From Isoetes taiwanensis (taxonomy: Eukaryota; Streptophyta; Lycopodiopsida; Isoetales; Isoetaceae), in contig JAJEKV010000135.1 in assembly GCA_021234155.1 (NCBI GenBank), positions 62,001-126,000 on the forward strand: a stretch of 64,000 nt of DNA, written 5' to 3'. Below are positions 24,275 through 34,829 of the stretch, piece by piece (the stretch's first letter is position 1; every line of letters starts with the position of its first letter). The notes beneath the pieces are model-generated. The model ran no database searches, had not been told where the DNA came from, and worked only from the letters and a program-made list of their open reading frames with translations. The position numbers and the translations under genes were made by a program.

Positions 24275-26218
24275 ATTTAGATGGCATGCAGGCGGAACTT
24301 CTGAAATGGGTTGGGCCTCCACTGGTGCCTGTCCTCACGACATTATTCAATAAAGCATTGCAAGAAGGCTTCCCTTCGCAGTGGACCACTAGTAGAGTTG
24401 TGCCCATATACAAGGCAGGCAAGGCAGGGGACCCTCACTGCCCGGCCAACTATCGTACTATTATGGTCAGTTCTCTCTTTGCAAAACTGTTGGTGGCATC
24501 CTTGAGCAAATGACAATATGGGCACAGATGTGGAAGCTCTCACACGGGCAAGTTTTCGCCCGGGCATTCCACCATTGATTTTATCTTCACTCTGCGCATT
24601 GATTGAGGATAGCGGGAATCACCGAAAACCTTGCTTCGTTGTTTTAGGGATTTCGCAAAAAGCTTTTAACACGGTTCTCCGGGGCGGGTTATGGGACGCA
24701 TCACTGCAAACCGGGGATCCCCTTGACTTGAATGCAATCATATAGGCTATATGAGGCATGCTTTCGGGCCGTATCACATCGTCGATAGCCAATAATCGCG
24801 TAGTATTGAGTCGCGCCGGTTGCCCCTCTCCTCCACACTCTTTGGCCTATACATTGACCAGCTGGAAGATTGGCTCTCTAAGCATGGAGGTGCGCGCGCC
24901 CATCTCATGCATCACACAACCCGGCAACTCATATATGCTGACGATGTCAACCTCCTCGCCTATACTCTGAATGCAACGCCACCGATGCTCTTGACACTTT
25001 CTCGCGATTCACCGCATGAGAGTTAACTTGGCCAAAACTAGGGTGTCGCTAGTTTCATCATCCCGCCGACCAAGGATTCCCTCATTCACTTACTGGGGGC
25101 AAGATATAGAGGCAACTACAAGTACTTAGGGATCGAGTTCTCTACTACCACCCATTGGGATGCTGCCATCAGGTTGCGTACTTGTTTCGGGCCTTGGTCG
25201 AGCCGGTCCTTTTGTATGGGGCAGAAGTGTGGGGTCCGGTGATATCCCTCAACACCTGGAATGACCTCGAGCAGGTGCAGAAAGCCTTCTTGGCATGAGC
25301 CCTTGGGGTAAAGTCCACGTTCCACACCGATCCTACTCCGGAGATAGTTTTTCTACCCCTTCAATGGGCGTGCATTGGAACGCCATATCATTTACTTCCA
25401 GAAGGTGGTCGCTATGGGTGATATAGGTTTGCCCAACCTTGCTTTGGCCATGGCGATGGGTCCCCAATGCCTGAAAGCCTGCTGGAAGGACAAGCAAGCT
25501 CGGTTTCTCACTTATTGGGTACAAGCAAACATAAGTCGACATGTAAGAACAAAGAAAAGATCACAAGGCCCTTAGTCCGTACCTAGATGCTACTTTCCTT
25601 CGCAAGCTCTGGGATGCAGATGCTCTGACGCACGTTAAGATGGCACACTATCAGCAGCAAGTCAATCCTAGGCTCACGAGAGGCCCACACGAGATTTGTA
25701 CACCCAAATTGCCCATGAAGAAGCGCAGACTTATAGCTTCCATTCGCATGGGCGCACATCGCCTCCCGCATTGAGACAGACGGGGGGGCTCAAGAAGCAC
25801 GCGAAGCAAAGGTTTTGCTGGGGTTTCCCTCCGGGCCCATTGAGGATGAATGTCATGCCCTCCAGATCTTCCAACGCTTTGCCCATATCCGAGGCGTATG
25901 TTCTGTTACTAGTGCACGGCCACCGCTTTGCATGAGTTATTGAATACGGCGTCAGTGGGTTTGTTGGGGTCATACCTCCAGGAGGTTATGGATGCACGGA
26001 CTTCGCCAAGTGTCCTCCCGGACGATATTGAACTGTCTCTATACAATTGCATGCGATGCTAGCATACTTATTACCGCTAAGGTTTTTCCTCGAAAACCCT
26101 CCGGGCGGGCAATCCCGCCGATTAATACACGCTGCTCTCTTTTTTGTTTGGGTCCCATAGGCCAATTGGTCTCCGTGGACGCTAAAAACCCTATTCTATT
26201 CTATTCTATTCTATTCTT
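24275..26218 (+). mobile_element. 5'-truncated non-LTR retrotransposon, copy B, (CTATT)n tail
   Basis: A longer copy of the family at 16.2-17.8 kb. It starts earlier in the reverse transcriptase (GMQAELLKWVGPPLVPV, then VVPIYKAGKAGDPHCPANYR). It continues through a broken motif A region near 24600-24700 and CPLSPTLFGLYIDQLE-like text near 24820, then LIYADDVNLLAY (motif C), AKTRVSLV and YKYLGIEF. The C-terminus has EDECHALQ near 25845. The terminal module (26150-26190) leads into (CTATT)n at 26191-26218. Several frame breaks show it is inactive. Confidence 0.85.
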
Positions 26219-27289
26219 TGAAAGAATTATTTGTATTGTTGAATTGTTGCATGTTAGGATCCATGGAAAGGACAACATTATACCTCCCATCTTTTCCTTC
26301 TTAACATCGTTATTTTCAAAGGAAATTAAGTTTAAATTTTTATACTATCAATGCTATAATTGAATATGGCAAGACGCTTCATGATGATGCGACACATATC
26401 CGGCCCTGCTTTCACCTTATAAGATTTAAAAATTGAACTCCATTTGGTATAGGCAATGAGGGGTCAGTCCTCCCTCATCCAACCTATAATTGAGGTCATT
26501 ATATTGTCATTAAGTGTAAGTTGAGATGAAGATTGTAAAATAGTTGCTTAATATATTCCTAATGTAGGCAAGAACTCAAGCTTATCTGGCCGACTTAGAT
26601 ATAAAAAATATTTCTATTTATAGTAGTATATATATAACATTGTCACAATTCACGTATTAAAAACAATAATCTATGGGAAAAATCACGTAAGTCAATGCAT
26701 AACCATGTTATGGGCCTTCTAAATCAACGTGTACAATAGAACCCGACTCCCCTCCACAAACAACAAATGTCTAATATGCGAAAGGATCAATTACATCCGT
26801 TGTTCAACATCACTTTCGGAAATTACCCTTGAAATTTCCTCAAGCATACGGCACAAAGCATTTCGATATAATTTCCTCGTGGCATTCATTCCCTAGTACA
26901 TTGTGGGTGCACCACCGAAGTTATACAGAGCCACCTCAAAAATTACTATCATAATTTTCTCCAGGCATTTCATTCTCTAGAATATCTTGGGTTCACCAGC
27001 ACCAAGGAATAATGGATAGCATTCTTTCTTAGTATGAACTTATCAAGATAGAAGGAATAATGCCTAGCATTCTTTCCTATTATGAACTTATTAAAGATAG
27101 ATACGATGTGAGGTAGGAATAATGCTTTTTATTGAAAGATGCTTTTTCATAAAGAGTTTATGAATACAACCAACTCCATGTGATATCAATACATCCATAC
27201 CGCCATTAAGGTTGTTTTGAAGTTAATCACGTAGCAGAATTAAACCTTACATACATCACACCTGACTAAAGAAATTATCCCATAGTTGT
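26219..27289. other. AT-rich intergenic region
   Basis: No gene was recognised. At 27005-27110 a ~55-bp segment (GGAATAATG, AGCATTCTTTC, TATGAACTTAT) is tandemly duplicated with mismatches. Confidence 0.5.
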
Positions 27290-27720
27290 TGGCCCAACCT
27301 TTGACATTTCATAGCAGAACCTGCTGACTGAGTTTAGATTTCAGAGGCATTAAGATCCTAGATGGACGTGAGTAATTTTGAGAGAATACGATGCTCTACG
27401 CCTCTTCCAAATAACACGTAGGAGCCACCCCTTACACAAGTGTATAATATTCCTCTTTAGCTGCACCACCCCATAGGGTATATCCCTCTCATAATATATG
27501 CAACTAGATAAGATATCTCGAAACACACGGTCCCAAGCAGTTTGAATATCTATACAGTCTATAAAGCAATGCTCGATTGTCTCCTATGCATAATCACACA
27601 TAGAACATGCAGGACTAACTTGTATATTGAATTTGCTGACCATATCATTAGCCCTCAATGCCCTATGAATAATTTACCAGGTGAGAACTTGCACTTTAGG
27701 AGGGAGCTAAAAATTTTAGA
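27290..27720 (-). pseudogene. LINE zinc-binding (zf-RVT) region, decayed
   Basis: Minus-strand translation gives KVQVLTW, IIHRALRANDMVSKFNI, CSMCDYA, ETIEHCFIDCIDIQTAWD and then YGVVQLKRNII, in the order typical of zf-RVT regions (CxxC, then HCFxxC). Internal stops are present. The reverse transcriptase that should precede it (at higher coordinates) is missing. Confidence 0.6.
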
Positions 27721-27779
27721 CCTGCTTCCACATACGTTTCAAATCGCTTTCTTTATATTGTAAGGACCACTTAGGCGAC

Positions 27780-28049
27780 AACTATAGTACCTCATTTGAG
27801 TGAAGAAGTTTGTATTCAGAATGCAGTGCTTAGCCCTTTTCGGTTGGTTCCGATCTTGAGGCATAAGTTGTGGCAGGCTTACCAAGTCTCAAGCTTGTCT
27901 GGCACAGTTAAGCGGGAAATTTGGTCGACGTTCCTACAGATTGTGAATCATGATGGGCACTTCATTTCTTAGCACCACACTTATCATTTTACTTGATCGC
28001 ATTCTAATGGTTTAATATATTCCTATATTCTTCAAAAAAAAAAAAAAAA
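27780..28049 (+). mobile_element. Short retrotransposed segment with poly(A) end
   Basis: A + strand segment with coding-like text (RLVPILRHKLWQAYQVSS near 27840-27900) runs into a 16-base A-run at 28034-28049. This looks like the 3' end of a LINE or a processed copy. No target-site duplication was found and the source is not recognised. Confidence 0.35.
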
Positions 28050-29411
28050 CTAGCAAAAAGGCACGCCAGAGGCTATAGAAAAGAAAGGCATAGAAAATTC
28101 GTGCAATGTAATATAAATTGAATTGCACTTGTTGTGGTTAATGCGATAGAAAGAAATGTTGATCTACTGAAGGCGGATTACATTACTGAAGCATGAAAGT
28201 GTTTCTTGGTTGTTTTATTTCAATTCAGCTCTGATGCAAAAGAAGATCAGCTTTCATGTAATCAGCCTTTACTGATGGAGCATATGTACTTTTCTCAATT
28301 GATCGGACTTCTTGACTAGGATATGGACTGTATAGTTGGCAAAACCAACATTCTTGCAAATTGATAAAAATCTATGTACTGCAAACAACTTGTGTTCAAT
28401 ACACAGCATCCAAATGTGTGTCATAAAACAACAAAGAGGGACTTCACACACAGAACTCTAAGTATACCTTAGGAAACATTCTATGCCTACAAAAATTTGT
28501 TCTATGAACCAAGACAAAAAAGTATCAAACATGTACTCAGGCTGCAAATGATGCAAAATTACAAAAATTGGAAGAAACGCAAATGCAAGACACAGAAGAA
28601 ATTGAAGAATAAGTTCCTAGAATGATATGCAACCCAAATAAACAACAAAAAGATCCCATTTTAATGTCTTTAGAAACCTATACCCATAATAGAAGCAACA
28701 AGCAAAGATATGAGCTAGATAGGTCCGATATAAGACCATGGTTGCAGATTCGGATCAGCAATCAGAAATGACATATCAATTAGGCAGGTAAACCTACTAC
28801 GACAAGGTATTTTTGGCATAATAAGTTGCCAGCTGTAGCAATACAATCAAAAGCTCGGTCATGCATCAACGAAAGTTACGGCAAATGCAGCGTTGAAGCT
28901 GGATTTTCATAACCTTTTTTTTTTTTCCTTTTTGTTGTGCTATGGCAGAGTAAATCTTCAGAGATAAATCTAGCTGTAGAAATAATTAAGATCAGTATGC
29001 ATCAAATCACAAACTCTATTTTTTAGATTTCTAGGTAAGTTTTGCAGAACAGCTTCAATTCAGAAGGAAAAGCTTAACAAAAAGACGTTAAACAGATAAT
29101 TTAATCTTTGTTTTATAAGATACTCTTGTGTTCAAGAACTTGGATTACCAACTCTTGCTATATGCAAGTTTTAGTAGATTAAACAATTTCAAGTATCATT
29201 AGTTTTTTAATTAACTATTCTACTAAAGCTTCATGGACGCAAGCAGGGTAGACAAGTATGCATGTCAAGAGCATTTCTGGAAAAGTGCTTCTGAAATCCT
29301 GATCTAACGTAATATTTACTAAGCAATCCGCACTGTAAGTAACTTACCGCCAAAAATTGATGCATATGAGATCCTTGGATGTTTGCTATTGTTGCCATAT
29401 AATACAATTTA
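28050..29411. other. AT-rich intergenic region
   Basis: No gene, RNA or element was recognised. A T-run with an interrupted C lies at about 28917-28935. Confidence 0.5.
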
Positions 29412-30168
29412 GGAAAAAAAATACAAAATACCCTTTATGTTTTGACGAATTTTCATGACATACCCCTTGAGTTTTCATAAATTTTGTAATGCCCTTGGTC
29501 AACGATTTGGCTCAGAAATTTTGTATACCATCAAATGCCCTTGTATTTTACGTATTCATATAAAGCCCTTCTGAATGGATGTATTTTTGGGACAAGGATT
29601 TGACATTGGCAGTTTTTATTTTTGAATAGAAAATAGAGCAAAGATTTAGACGCTTCTAACCCCGATGGAACCCAAAGGAAAACCAAAGAAAGATTTAGAC
29701 ATTCTAACCTGATGGAATCCCAATGGAAAATCTAATTCGACCAACGCGCTTGAATCATTTTCACTACCCTATAGATGTGAATATCTCCGGTACATTATCG
29801 CCTTGCATCTTTTCAAGGGCATTTGCCAAAGCAAAACCAAATTAATCCACCTCCTCCAAAGGTCAGATAATAAGACTATCTAATATTTTGATCATGGCTC
29901 TCGATTTGATGGTCATATTTAGAAAGAGCCCTAATCAAATTATCAGAATAAAAATTGTATCATCTCTCATCTTAAGGGTATCTGGTGAATTGTGTAGAAT
30001 CTTTTAAGGCATTTGAGTAATTAAGGTACATCTTAAGGGCATTTGAACAATTTTCAATAATACTAAATACTAAATACGCTAACCAAACCATTACAAAAAA
30101 TTTATGAAAACTTAGGGTATATCATGAAATTTGTCAAAACATAAGGGTATTTTATAGTTTTTCTCTAC
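29412..30168. mobile_element. MULE-type MITE with ~80-95-bp terminal inverted repeats
   Basis: The left end (29412-29491) contains AAAATACCC, ATGTTTTGACGAATTTTCAT, TACCCC and GTTTTCATAAATTTT. The right end (30089-30168), read on the minus strand, gives AAAATACCC, ATGTTTTGACAAATTTCAT, TACCC and GTTTTCATAAATTTTTTG. Similarity continues a further ~15 bases inward (TTGGTCAACG versus TTGGTTAGCG). The 757-bp interior has no transposase. Long AT-rich TIRs with AAAATACCC resemble Mutator-like non-autonomous elements. A clear 9-bp target-site duplication was not found, so the superfamily is inferred. Confidence 0.7.
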
Positions 30169-30194
30169 AAAATTTATGTATAATAATAATATAT

Positions 30195-30232
30195 TTTTTA
30201 ACGTCCACGGAGACCAATAGGTCATGGGACCC
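30195..30232 (-). repeat. Conserved retroelement terminal module (minus orientation)
   Basis: Read on the minus strand: GGGTCCCAT, then CCTATTGGTCT, CCGTGGACGTTAAAAAA, followed by a TAT-rich tail. It matches the ends of both (CTATT)n LINE copies. No element body was recognised upstream of it. Confidence 0.6.
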
Positions 30233-31088
30233 ATACAAACAACCTCACAGACATTGCCTAACTGGAACTTTAACTGTGCTCAAATTCATATTGCTCTTAT
30301 CACAAATCTCGGCAAACTTCAGTGAGGGCTTATAAATCCACCCGCCATCATTGCATGACATGGCTGCACAGTGTACAACTATAGTGCACCCCACATAGCA
30401 TAGCCAACACAATCTATGGCAACGGGCCAAAAGTAAACAAACATAATTGATGCCGCTCGATAACAGGTTTTGTGGGAGTAAGATCTACTCGTAAAGAATT
30501 ATTTCAAAAAAAATATAATTGATTTCTATACGTAAAATCGAAAGCTCCAATGTGATGCTCCCTCCGATGGATTGTGCAAAGACTGATTGGCCTTTTTGTT
30601 TGTTTGTAGAAAACCGAACTGCTCCATGAGCATTTTGCAAAAAACTATGGATAACATGTGCAAACACTTAATTGGCATTAAAACAAGATACCCGTGATGC
30701 CATACTTAAGTCCGCTCTTTCTCAACCAAAGAGTCCATCTTTTCAATCGGCATTCTAATATGTTTTCAATGGTCTTGTGTTTGTTTCAACATTTTAATTG
30801 TTAGATGTGCTGAAGCATTGCAAAAGCAAGATAATATTTATTGTGATAGAGCCTTCTTACTAGAATAATTTTGGTTTCGCAAGATCCTTCAATCTTCAAA
30901 AAGCTTACCACCTCTGTTGGAGAAATTGGTTCATTAATTTATTATCACTTGGCTTGACAACCAAAAAGGCCATACTATCTCTAATCAACGAATGCTCCAA
31001 TGTTTCGCCACGCATAAAACTCCAAAACTACCCCACCAAGTGATGAGAAGACCAGCATATAAGAAGTCAAGGCATGTAAGTTATGTAC
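30233..31088. other. Intergenic region
   Basis: No gene was recognised. It may hold an intron or downstream exons of the minus-strand gene suggested by the exon at 31089-31193, but no second exon could be placed. Confidence 0.4.
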
Positions 31089-31193
31089 CTGAAATTTACT
31101 AAGAGCGTCATCAATGTAGATCCAACCACTACTGTTATCAGCCTGCACTGTTTGCCAAGCTCTACCAAATGTTCCTTCATATTCATCAAGTAC
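31089..31193 (-). CDS. Candidate internal coding exon of an unrecognised gene
   Basis: On the minus strand an acceptor (CTGTAG) at 31194-31195 and a donor (CAG|GTACAT) at 31088-31087 enclose exactly 105 bases. These read as 35 codons in phase 0 without a stop, including EYEGTFGRAWQTVQAD and SSGWIYIDDALSKFQ. The even phase, splice sites and protein-like composition suggest a real exon or a recently captured one. I do not recognise the family and could not find neighbouring exons. Confidence 0.4.
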
Positions 31194-32379
31194 CTACAGT
31201 TTCATCTGTTATAAAAGACATCTAACATCGCCAAATCTGGACAAAACAAAGTTGGCAGGACCTGCCATGTACTCAGGTTAACTTATTAAAACATAATATA
31301 ATAACAAGGAAATAGGGGCAACAAAAGAGCGTAATAGAATTGTCTGACTTCAAATCTCTAAGCCCAACGCACAAGATCGAAAGCTCTAAGAACCACATGC
31401 TTGATTTGCAGCATATGTGTCTTCAAATAAGTTCAGTGCTGAAGCTTATTCAGACAGAATTGTGGGCATCACAGCAAGCCTGATGCCTTAAACAAGTTCC
31501 TAAAACCATTAGTATTGAGCACCAAAGACGCATCAACAAAACCTGCAGTAGACAAAATCCGATGCAGACAAAGTTCCCTATTTGAAAACCATGATCTCAA
31601 AGAAGAACTTCTCTTAGACAAAACCGATGCAGACAAAGTTCCCTAGTTGGAAACCATGATCTCAAAGAAAAAACGCTTTTACAATAAACCGGTTCCGCAT
31701 GCAAAGTCTTTGCAATATAAACTGCTATAAGAAATAGAATCTTGGTGATTCTCATAAAACCACGTTAAATCTATCTATACAAAACAGTTAGGAACTCAGT
31801 GCGACCATCCAAGGCACAGCAAAATTCTGAAGAAATATATTACATATGTTACAAAATAGCTGGCACTAGAATCCGAACAAACAATAGAAGAATCGGCCTG
31901 AAAAAATTATGTCCTGAAAATGATGACTCTGATGTAGATTGATGTCTCAAAGATGCTGCCATTAGTCTTTGATAATATTTCTATAAAAGTCTTGTTGTTT
32001 CCCAATAGATCTAATTATACGATATTGAGTGGCTCAAGGAATTGATGACGAGATGATAAGATGTCAAGAATCCGCTTTAGTGCCAGTTTATAGTAGTTTA
32101 TTGTTTTAGTAGTAGTCTTTCCTTCCCGTATTTCCCTGCTTATTTTCATTAAGGCATCTGCAAAAATTACACATCATAACCCATCATGAATGAATGACAC
32201 TTATGAGCCCAATTTAAGGCACTGTGGTGCTGAATCTGATATGATACGTAACAATTCGTAACCATGTCTACTTGAAAAGCATAGCAATTACCTCTGAAGA
32301 TTCATTTCATTTTATTTACACTTTCCATGGCTATTTCTTCAACCAATCAAATGAGGTTTCATATATTATTCGAACATCA
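31194..32379. other. Intergenic region
   Basis: At 31552-31670 a ~60-bp segment containing GATGCAGACAAAGTTCCCTA and ACCATGATCTCAAAGAA is tandemly duplicated. On the minus strand near 31960 an ATG opens a Ser-rich ORF (MAASLRHQS), possibly chance. Nothing else was recognised. Confidence 0.4.
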
Positions 32380-33640
32380 TGTCAAGGTTGCACCAAGAAA
32401 GGGAGAGAAGGGATGCACACCAATATCCGAGGAGCCAAGCTCCCAAAACAAAGGCAAAATGGAATTGTATTCAATGCTATCAATACATGACATTACATCA
32501 ATGATATAAACACAACGGTGATACTAAGAATAGTATTAGTTGCCACCACCCACCACCAATAATAACCGCTACTTAGTTAGGCCTGCTCAAGGCCGATAAG
32601 GTGCTTAGTCGCGACCTATGTGCCGAAGTGCCACCGCTGCCGTGACATCACGCCTAGCAGAAGATGGTGATCTCGATATCATATATCTCGAGTAATCCTC
32701 CTTGATGAGAGATCAAATGATCTCCATAAACCAGACCTCCTCCTCCAATGGAGATAAATCCAATCTTGGTCAAGACCGCAGTTAATCGGTCATCCGAAAA
32801 GCTCAAAACCAAGTTTGTACATGAAGAGATCAGCTCTATTCTCTCTTGTATATAAGGTAAATAGACCTGCTTCATCAACCAGCAAAAATATGCAGAACAA
32901 TAAAATCGATAGAGTTTGTCTTTGATATCCATAATTGTTTTGCCAAGAGGAACATGAAAAATTATTTCCATGCATAGCCTCGATATAGGCAATAGAAGCA
33001 TCGATATGATTACTAAGCTAAGACTTATGGATTCAACAACCATAAATGCAGCTACTCCAACAATGCTAGGTCGAAATTCTCCATGAAAATCAAACCTTAG
33101 TACCTTCTCTTGACCTTGATCAAGTGTTGCTAGAAGTAAAGAGTCAACTACTCCTCCTTGCTTTGGAATCATGATCATATATGATGCATATTCAACTCCT
33201 CCTTGATCGATGATTAAAATCATCTCCTGGATCAGATGGGTCAAGATCTTTCTCCTAGATGGGATGTGTCAAGATCTGGCGCCATGATCGTAAAACAGGG
33301 TCGTTAGAGCACCGGAGGTGCCGGAAGTGTTGGAAGTGTCAAGAAAGGTGCTAGATGTTTAGAATCCAACGTTAAAAACTCAAAAAATCAGGTGTTAGAA
33401 CCCTCGAAAAGGCCCGAATAAATGCCACCAAAGTATCAATGAATGCCACCACAAAGTGTTGCTACATTGTTCAAAATGGGGAGACGAAGGCCACATCAAG
33501 ATATCCTAAGCTCAATGGCTGAGGTATCTATTAATCCTTGCTTGGAAGGTCCCATGATAAAGAAATTGGCATCCATTTATTGGGTGCAACGATCGTCGAT
33601 ATCCGATAAAGTATATGGATCTAAATCCACTACTTCATGC

Positions 33641-34390
33641 TTAATAGAAAGAGATAATCTCATTGCCAATGTGTTTCTCCTCCTCCTCATCGTGCTCATC
33701 CCCATTTAGGATAGATTGAGTCTTTGAATGCCCCGCTACAAAGAGAGTGGCATGATCATCTTTACCTGCATCTTGCATCATCATGATCTCCTCCTTAATA
33801 GAAGTGATTGCTTGATGGAAGCCTATATCTTTGTATTGCATGAAGACTTTGCACAAAGAATCAAATGCATTAGGTAATGACCTAAGGAAGAAAAATAGTT
33901 GTGCTCGATTGTGAGATCTGATGCTTTTCTCAAAAGCTTCAATCCCGCTGGAAAACATGTTTCATACGGTCTTGGTCAAGACTCTCGGTCTCTTCCCAAA
34001 GGTATTTGCCGCTTTCAAAGATGCAAATGCCCAATCATATGGGTCTTTTGGTCATGCTTCTCAATGAGAGCATGCCACAAATCGAGGCTATTCTTTAAGT
34101 CCGAACTCATCGCTGATGGATAGAGTCAGCTAAAGAGAGCCCGATATATGCCATTGCCTTGTCATCTCGGCAGCCAAGCATGCAAATCAGCAATATTCTT
34201 GGCATCCGTCATGTTCTTGGCCATTAACAATTCCCCAAACTCCTTCATCCTTGAGAATGAAAATCATTCCGCTTTTCCATTGGTTAAACCCTGTGGCCAC
34301 AAAGATTTGAATTCCACGCATGACCGCCGTGGAAGGTAATCCCCAGTTGTAGCTTGCATCCTTCTCCATTGCTGTGTTGATCTTGAATCA
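33641..34390 (-). pseudogene. Copia Gag (UBN2-type), frameshifted
   Basis: Minus-strand frames give, in order, FNQWKSGMIFILKDEGVWG, DDKAMAYIGLSLADSIS, LWHALIEKHDQKTH and, from 33958, LFFFLRSLPNAFDSLCKVF followed by ITSIKEEIM. This is the order of conserved blocks in copia Gag. Frameshifts and stops separate the blocks. Confidence 0.65.
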
Positions 34391-34407
34391 ATCTCAAGAC
34401 ACCTAGT

Positions 34408-34420
34408 GCTCTCGATACCA
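34408..34420 (-). promoter_or_regulatory. Primer binding site for initiator Met tRNA
   Basis: The minus strand reads TGGTATCGAGAGC just inside the 5' LTR. The usual copia site is TGGTATCAGAGC, complementary to the initiator methionine tRNA 3' end. Here one base is inserted. The position supports the element's orientation. Confidence 0.55.
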
Positions 34421-34829
34421 AAATCAAGATTGCACCAAGAAAGGGAGAGAAGGGGATGCACACCAATATAGGTTTAGTTAAGCTCCCAAAACAAAGGCAA
34501 AATGGAATTATATTCAATGCTATCAATACATGACATACAATGATATAAACACAACGGTGATACTAAGAATAGTATTAGCATGTTTCACCCAGTTGGCCAA
34601 TAATAACGTAACCTAACAATTTACATCGATGGTTGTTCGACATCGACACATTGCTTAGTCGTAAACCAATGTTAACAAGTGCCTTCGCCGCAACATTCGC
34701 CATCACGCAATTTTAAGATGGTGATCTCGATATCATATATCTTCGACACAGTTTATAATTTTAAAAATGGTATGCAAATTGAATTTAAAATACCTAGCTA
34801 GTAGCAAACAATGGAGTCATATCCACAAA

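Larger units (their letters stand above)
32380..34735 (-). mobile_element. Short, non-autonomous Ty1/copia-type LTR element
   Basis: Two related ~300-bp LTRs (32380-32681 and about 34422-34735) share GCACCAAGAAAGGGAGAGAA, AAAACAAAGGCAAAATGGAA, CACAACGGTGATACTAAGAA and GATGGTGATCTCGATATCAT. They enclose only ~1.74 kb. In minus orientation the 5' LTR is the high-coordinate one, followed by a primer binding site and a decayed gag. No pol domain is present, so the element needed help to move. A 5-bp target-site duplication was not resolved, and the exact LTR ends are uncertain by a few bases. Confidence 0.72.

Noticed and set aside
32654-33244. 196-codon minus-strand ORF
   Set aside because: It lies inside the short copia element and runs into its LTR. 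It has no recognisable domain, and its repeated GATCAAGGAGGAG words and a TATATA region look like non-coding element sequence.
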